A DNA stretch of 64,000 bases from positions 36,166,273-36,230,272 of the forward strand of contig CM054138.1 of assembly GCA_028751875.1 (NCBI GenBank), read 5' to 3'. Below are positions 48,701-57,700 of the stretch, piece after piece. The notes beneath the pieces are model-generated. The model did no database searches and had not been told where the DNA came from. It saw only the letters and a list, made by a program, of their open reading frames with translations. Position numbers and translations under genes: made by a program. The stretch is from Rapana venosa (lineage: Eukaryota; Mollusca; Gastropoda; Neogastropoda; Muricidae). Each line of letters begins with the position of its first letter. Within the stretch, counting starts at the first letter, position 1.

Positions 48701-51700
48701 ACCCATCTAGCTCTCAACACAACCCTCTGAGGAAAAACTGGGAATTCAAAAAGCACAATCACTTTCAGAAAAAAAATATTCCTGTTAGTCTTCACATCCT
48801 TCTAAAATCAATGAAATGTAGAAAGAAATTAAAAATTAAAAAAACCCTCTGCAGATCTTGATTCCATAAGTTGTCATGTTGTTACCATTTGTTTAAAAAA
48901 ATTTGTTTCTTAAAAATCAGTTAGTACCTTGATCAGTAATATTGCAAAAACCACATGTAGCATTACAAAAATAAGACATGCATTCCTTCACCTGGTAAAA
49001 AGAAAATACATAAGACAAACAAAATACTAAAACTGCCACAAGTTCAAAACATTACCAGGTAAGGAAAAAAAGTCCACAATTAAGACGTAAAACCATGCGG
49101 TGCAAAATAAGGCCTAGTATGGCTAAGTATCATTAGCGAGATAAGATAGATACCTCTATCAGTCCAGAGTAAAAGCCGTAATTATTGGGGGCACAACAAC
49201 CACAAAAGGGGGTGATGGATATTCAAGTCATACAACTTGACACTAGAAGCACTGTGCATTTTCAGTGAGCTAAGGTTTCTTACCAAAACAGTCATCTGGT
49301 AAATACAGCCAAACCATGGATCAGTACAAGGACACACAGTTGTCACCAGAACACACCATCAACAAACACACTCAGGATGTCGGTCATGTCCCCCATCCTG
49401 CACCCACAACTTCACAACCACTGTAAGCACTTCTATTTCAGAACCACTTGTCACAGTGCCAACAAACTTGCCTGAGGTGGTTGAATGCAATTCAATACAA
49501 CATGACAAATTTAAAAAATAACTGAAGATAACTGCTTACATATTCATTGCTTTGCAGCCATTTTCATTTTAGCATTGGCATTTACACATTATGTAAATGC
49601 ACATGCATGAATGTGAAGAGAAACACACACACACAAACTCGCACACACAAATATACATGCATGCACACGCACACAGACAGACAGACACATACACAGAGTA
49701 AAGAAGATCAAGTGTTCATAAATATGAGCTAAGTGAAATGTACAAAATATAAAGATAACATCATATAAAAAAATGTTTATCATGACATAAGAAAACGTAA
49801 ATACAGTGAAGCATATATAAGACACGGATTATTTTCAAAACTATATGATTCCCAAAGAGACCACAAAAACAAAAACAAAAACCATGACAATTATTTCCAA
49901 AACACTATTTCAGTATCATATCTATAAGAGGGGATTTGACATAAAGCACAGTACTGCTCTTGCTCTCTTAATCAACATCATCAAATCTGGACAATGACCT
50001 GTCCAAGTGACTCTCTTCTCTCATTCCTTCAGCTTGCCTTTTTCTTATTCTATACTCTAGCCCTCACCCTCCTTCCTCCCTTTTTTCTCTCTCACCCACA
50101 ACCCAATAATCACTGGAACAATGTATGATATGCTACCTCCCACAACCCAATAATCGCTGGAACAATCTATGATGTGCTACCTCCCACAACCCAATAATCA
50201 CTGGAACAATGTATGATATGCTACCTCCCACAACCCAATAATCGCTGGAACAATGTATGATACTGTAGTGCCATGTTCATGGGTTTTTCTGTCAAGAATG
50301 AACCAACTATGTGAAAGAACTTCTTCAGAGGCAGCAGAAGTTGGACAGAAATGGCAAGGACTAGAGGAGAGAGGGGGGATGCAGGGTAAGGAGAAAAAGG
50401 TGAGCCTGGATCAGTGATGGTATGTGCTAGCTGCTTGATTCATCTGTCACATTGATTGACTGAGTGTGAGTGTATTTTTTTAATTTTATTCTTTTATATC
50501 GAGGATAATGGAATAAGCACTTATGTGCTTTTTTACATCCAGTCCCCGTGTGTATGCGGCTTTGTAAATTCTGCCATCTGTTTCCACCGGCACACAATGG
50601 CCTACTCTTACGAAAAGCAGAACAGGATTAACATGTGCGCAAGATGTTCTGCGTGCGTTTGCACACAGGGCCTCATTTTATAGTCTCATCCAAAGGACTG
50701 TTGGGGAGAGTGGATGTGAACTCCATGGGATAATATCCTCTTGATCAGGAATCGAACCCGTGTCGTCAGATTGCGAGCGTAATGCTCTAACCACTAGGCT
50801 ATCCCGTCCCCCACGTGTGTGTGTGTTAGTGTGTGAGTGAAAGGTTGTGTGTGTGTGTGGGTGTGAGTGTGTGTGTGTGTGTGCGTGCACACATACAATT
50901 GTGTGCACATTAAATGCATGTATGAGGAACATGAGCACGTGTTTCAAATGGCACTTAACGTGTTATCCAGATAATTATACAAGTTGGAAGTAAACTTGAA
51001 TGCATGACCAAGACTTTGCAAAGTTTTTAGATCATATATAATATATATATCATAAACCCTTTAAGTTCAACATACATATCTAGATGTATATGTATATGCA
51101 TGCAATATTACATGTATGCATTTCTGTCAGTTAACAAGTCATAACTGTATTGAAAGCGTTTCAGCTAAACACAAAGAGAATACAAATATAAATATTGTTC
51201 ATTATTGTTAAAACAATGGACCCACTTTTTTTCCCTGGCATTTTATCATGAAGTGCTTTAACCATTTCCATTATACAACAACAAAAGAAAAACATAACTT
51301 GTACAGACACACTTGTGCACAGGTTAACTTAAAGTGCATTTATAATTCTGTCCACCACAACTGAATCCCTTGCCCTATGAGATATATATCTTGAAACAAA
51401 CAAAGAAGAAGGCGCAAAGTGTTACGTTTCAAAGTTGTTTGAAGATTCTGGTCTTAACACGACAAAGAAAAAAATAATGAGTGTTATAATGTTCAATGGT
51501 TCATTTCTAACACACACACACACACAAAGAGAAAGAAATAAATATGAATATTTGCAAGAGAAAGAAAAAGTGATGAACCCACTTCCTTGGCCTGAAAGAA
51601 AGTCAACATAAAGAAAAACAGAAATAAATCATTTATTTACTTTTCTTTTTTCTTTTTTAAATAATAAACTGTTCATGTTTTGCATGGATATTTTTACAGG

Positions 51701-54700
51701 TTGACAAGAGCAAGAAATGATTAGTGATCTCAGGAGAAGAAGAATTTCACAGATGATTACACAATACTCTCCGGCAGAAGCATGTTTGTTACAAACAGCA
51801 TTATTACCACAGCTCTTCTGTACAAACCCACATCTCTGTCCTCCATCTCTCTTGATTACAGCACCAGATTTCAGCATACCCATTAACCCTTATAAATACA
51901 TCTGAATACAATTTTTTTTTAAAGACACTAGGATGACTTAGTAAATGATTCCCTGCCCCGCCCCCCCCCCCACCCCCACCACTCCCCAAACATGATAATA
52001 AATGTGTGATCAACAGCCACAGAAAGCCAGTCAACACACTGAAAGATCACAGCAGGAAACGCTCAGACACAAGCACATCAGATATGAATAGCATTAGAAA
52101 GAAAAAAAGCAGACACCGCAAGAAATCGGTGATTGTTTTGTTATGAGTTGGATTATTCACACGCCTGTGAGTCTGAACTGGTCAGCTTTGGGAAAAGAGC
52201 TTCTAAACTTCTAAGGGACAGATAGAGAGAGAAAGAGACCGAGAGTTTGATGTGTGAGTGTGTCTGTCTGTGTGTGTGTGTGTCTGTGTGTGCATGTGCG
52301 TTCATGCTCATGAGAGCTTCCACACTGTAGAACTGCTTCGCATTTTCCAGATTCCATCTCTTACATGACCTGCCCTGAAAAACCCGCTTCCTCCACACAA
52401 TCAAACTATCAGCAGCAATTGTCTGCTGAAGAGAAGCAGCGTCACAAATTTCACCCCCACCCCCCCTTCCCAAATGTAGGAAGGAGCACAGCACAGCACA
52501 GCACAGCACAGCACAGTGAACCCTCCCTACCTTTCTGGAAGACAGCGTTCAGGATCTCCTGCAGCTCGTAGGCATCAATCTCCATGTCTTCTCCTGCGAT
52601 TCTCCTGAAATTCTCCTTCAGGCTGCTCTCCTGCTCCTGCTCCTCGTCTGTGGGGTCTGTCCTCTCCTGTAAAAGAGGACAAGTTGTGTCAGGAACAGGA
52701 AGTGCAGGACTTGACATCAGTATATTGCCAAAACCATGGCATTTTGCATATGATCACAACCTTGAGGTGATGGTTGTGGTTGGGAGAGAGGAGTAATGGA
52801 ATCTTTGCACAGAATGAAAGACTTAGGTCAGCATTCTTTGTGACATGATGAATATCAACAGGATACATCAGCTGCATAATTTTCTCATATGGAAACAGAA
52901 GAAAGATCATCAGAACATGAAAAATGTACCTTTAAAAAAAAGTATAATTCTTATCCGTCTTTCCTCTGTTGTCTTTTTACCTTGCAAGTTTCAAATTCTA
53001 GAGACTGAAAGCATGGTGAGGGAAAATAAAGGACTTCATGACAAACTGTATCAACATTTGCCAGCATTTTGTTGAACAGGATTTCACACACACGAGTACA
53101 GTACATATGTTCGATAAGCTGTAAACATTGCTGTGAAATATGATATCACGGATATAATCATGTCAGCTGCATAAGTCAACTGTTTACTGTGTAGGAATTA
53201 GATTTTAAAAAATCACTAACACATTATTTTAGATTTATGAAATAATAGAATACTATAAAACACTTAAGTACCTCATCCATAAGAAAATCATAAATCAATT
53301 TATATTTTTAAAAAGTCTCTACGTTAACTATAACCATTGCAAACAGGAAATCTGGTGGATAAAATCATAGTCAGGAATTCCAGTTAAAATGATTTCAGAC
53401 TGACAATAAGTGTGACTTTCAAATAATATATTTAACCTTGTATTCAAAACAGCAAAATTATATCAATATATCTTTAAAACTATTCAATGATTGAAACAAA
53501 TTGCAGTGAAAATTCAACCAAAAAGGTATCCCCCCTCCTTCCCCCCAAAAAAGCATGCTTGTTTTCATGCACAACACCCAAATGAACACAACATAACAGC
53601 AACAGTTTATTACATATCAACCTCATTTACAAAAAACAACAACAACCCACACACACAAAACCAAAAAACAGATCAACAAGGTTATATTACATGTTATGAT
53701 GTCGAGAAGAGTGCAGTCATTCAAAATGAACTGACTCTCAAACTGACCAACCAACTCAAAAGAAACATGCAAATCAACTAGACAATGACCAAAATAAACA
53801 AAACAAAACAAAACCAACTTTCCTATTAAGGTCACAACTGCTAACAAACAGATGGTAAAAAAAAACAAAAAAACCCAACAACTCTCCCACAAAAGATAGG
53901 GGAAGGGTCATTTCTCCATTTCTATCTCCCATCCAGATAGAGATCACAGAATCTGAAACTGTCTTTTTATGGCAAATGACAAAACTATTTAGATAACCGT
54001 TCTTTGGTTTAAATTACATTTTTTAAAAAGCTGGACTTGATTGTGTTGAAACAATACACAAGAACAAACCTCAATACTTTGTTTGAATAATACATCCCAG
54101 CCTGAGAGCTACAGATGCCTGCAATTTTAGACAGGTGTGACACAAGTTCTCTGGGTAATGACATGTTGACTCTTCAGTTGAAGCTTTCCCACTGAACCCA
54201 AAGCATTCTTTGCTCTGGGAAAGGTGAAGGGAATAAAAGTCCTTTCATCCACCTTGAAAACAAGCTACTGTATCACGATTCAGAGGTTTTCATTTCAGAC
54301 TAATGTAACTAGCTCACAATTTACTCTTCTTTCAGTAATTGTACATTTTGGAGATATTCTTTTTTAATTTTTTTAAATAGATACAGCAAAGGAAAGGGGG
54401 AAAAATAAGTATCAGAGTACAATTTGCAAAGGTTGTTTCCATCTAAGTCTTACATTATTTCAGAAGGATCATTTTTAGAAGGAAGAAATTATTTTTGAAG
54501 GAAAGAAGCATAGACCTTAACAAAAAGTGTTTGAAAAAATAGGAACAGATATAACAGTTTTGAAAAAGGGTAAAATGTTTTGCAGCATTGGTTGAGAGAA
54601 TAAATCAAAGAATCATTGTTAAAATAAATGATTGACAGTGGAACTTTCACAGCGACAGAGAAACTGGTTAGTATAGTGTGTTGATAGGGGCTAGTTCTTC

Positions 54701-57700
54701 AGTGGGCAAAATCATTACTGAAAACAACAGGTCTCCACTCAGAATTAGATGGTGGCCATGCAGCAGTGTTCCTTGCAATCTGGAAGGGATATTCATCTTT
54801 GAATTAATTTCTTTTATCTCAAAACCCATCTCTAAAATCCAATAGAGATTTCCAACTTCTGACTCCAACTTTCCTATCCAATTTAGCATTCTCCATCACT
54901 AGAAATACGTTTTGGAGTATTGTTTGGAGATTGCATTCTATATATCATATTTTATTACCGATTAATTAAAATATGAACAAGGAAAACTAAGCCCACCTTG
55001 CCCTACCAATGTGGTGACTGAAATGAATGCTGCACTTCAATCTTCACAGTCAGAACATTTCTGAGCCAGGGGTTATGTCGACAATTCCACAGGAAAATTC
55101 ACTTTTACTTCAGACTTGTTTTGCTGCTGTTCTTCTTGATGTTGGCCTCAGATCTCTATTACTATAAAATGTGCAAATGTTCTTCTTGATGTTGGCACTG
55201 GATTTCTACTACTATAAAATGTGCATATTTTCTTTCAGTCTGTGGCATGTTTGCAAGGATACGTATTTACAAAGACAAAACACCAAACTGTTGATTTCTT
55301 CCCCTTGTATGTTCTCAAGTCTATTTTCTGAGAAACACACTTGATATAAAAGTAGTTTAAAAGTGCGCAACATCTTAACCTAAACTTGTCTTCTCCATGA
55401 CTGATTGCACAGCTGCCTTGCCTAAGATAAAACTGCTGGTACTGTCAAATGTTTAGAGAAAGGAAATCAAAGAGGACTGACTCTAAAAGAATGCCAACTA
55501 CACAATATAAGTGACCTTCAGCCCATTTTAAAATCAATAACAAGACCATGAATCTTGTCAGGAAAGAAGATCACTCATACGGACAATACAATTCTCATAT
55601 ATCATCCCCTCATATGTTACAAGCACTCCACAGTTCTGCCCTGCAGATTTTTACAGATGTTTTTCTCTGTCACCACAGTAATCTATACCTCCTGGGGAAG
55701 TCCCTTAACTGGCTCTGCTTCTTCTCTTTCTTCCTGTGGAACAAGTTGGCATGCCAATGATAAATCATGCAGTTTCCATATGCATAAATTAGTGAAAAAT
55801 ATGAACACAGACATATTACAAACAGAACATGGCCATATTTCAAATGCATTCCTTTGAAGATTTTTTTAAAATGCACATCAGAAAAATTGTTGAATCACTT
55901 GAAAAACAAATGACACAAATGATGGACAACAAATTAGTAATGAAAAATAAAACTGCAAACAAATCAGATCAATAAACACATCAAAACAAAACAAAACAAA
56001 ATCACAATAAAAACATACCCCCAAAATCAAACAAATGAATATAGAAGTTTTTTTAAAAAAAGGAACAAGAAAAATGGTTGTCTCCATTCAAAAATAAGAC
56101 ACATATCAAAACAGACTACCAAAAAAGAGAGAAAAGTTTGGATATTCTCTGAGATAAATTAATATCATGAACTTCAACAATGAGGCAAACACACAATCTA
56201 TGGCTATCACTTTGCTCTTTCTTTTTCTACAATTTGTGCTTCCTCCACTTGACCTTTCTCCACTTGACCTTTCTCCACATGACCTTCCTCTACATGAACT
56301 TTCTCCACATGACCTTCCTCCACATGACCTCTCTACAAATGACCTTCCTCCACATTCCTTTACATGACCTTCCTCCACATAACCTTTCTACACATGACCA
56401 TCCACCACATGACCTTCACTGAATAATGATCCAATGAGATGATTAAAAACTAGCAGACACAGCTGCCACAATGCAAAGAAACTTATGGACCCAAGATTAA
56501 CAGCTGCGGACAACATTGTGGACATAAACATTTTTTTTTTCAATTTTCTACCGATAATTTATCAAGTAAAAATCTATTTTCACCATTTCAATACTATATA
56601 CGTTATTGCAGTAATGAAAAGTAATAAAAAGAGATTGTTACCCGAATCTGTTTTTAAAAAAAAGTATCAACTTCATAGACATTCATGAGGATCTCTTTTT
56701 CTTCACAAAAGGTCAGTAATTGCCAAAATGCTCCTATTCTATTACTGTTACTGTAACGTCTCTGTGACCATGTTGGCTATAGATGTGATTCAGAGATAAA
56801 ATTGCATTGGCCCACTGGCAGGGACAAAACATCATTTCAAATTTACACCTACATCCAGAGCACTGTTTTTTCCCTTCCTGGGATAGCTCAGTGGTCGGAG
56901 CACTCGTTTTCCCCCAGCCAAGTTAAGCAGCGTCGAGTGTGGTTACCAGTTAGATTGGTAACCATTTTGCGCGCCTTGGCTTCAGTACAGTTCCCCCAGT
57001 TCACCCAGCTGTAAATGGGTACCTGTCTCTTTAGGGTCAGGGAAGGTAAAGCAGCGAGGGAGAGGAGATGGGCGCCACCCTCAATATGCTGGCCCCTGGA
57101 GAAGTGAGGTCTCTGATGCTTCACTCCTCTATGACATTATAGACATCCTTTACCTTTAACTATGACATCCTTTTCCTTCAACTCCCATCAACACATATTA
57201 CTGACAACAACTTTTCAAATAAATATGAGACAAGATGCACGCATGAAATTGATGGGTGCACATGTGCGCGCACTCGCACACACATACATTCCATGTACCC
57301 ACACCGCCCATTTTCCTTAGCAACACACACAATTTTCAAATCATCAGCCTTGATCACAGTGAAGATGCACCCATCAACAAGCCAAATTCACGAGAGAGAA
57401 AAAAAAGACAAAAAAAAGATCACATGCCAAGACAACCTGACCACCTCGACCTGTGAGAGCCATGCAGACGTATAATGATACCATTAGTTGACACAAAGCC
57501 CACGCACGACTCAAGGCCTCATTCAAAGAAGACCGACATACAGACAACTGCAAGATTATATATAGACACAGGCCTGCACAGAGAAACCAAGATCAAATGG
57601 CAAGCAGCAAAACCGCAAACCGTTCACAGATACAGCCGACAGTGCAACTTACTCGCCGGCCCGGTTTCCCCTAAACACAGAGAAACAGTACGCCCGTTGT

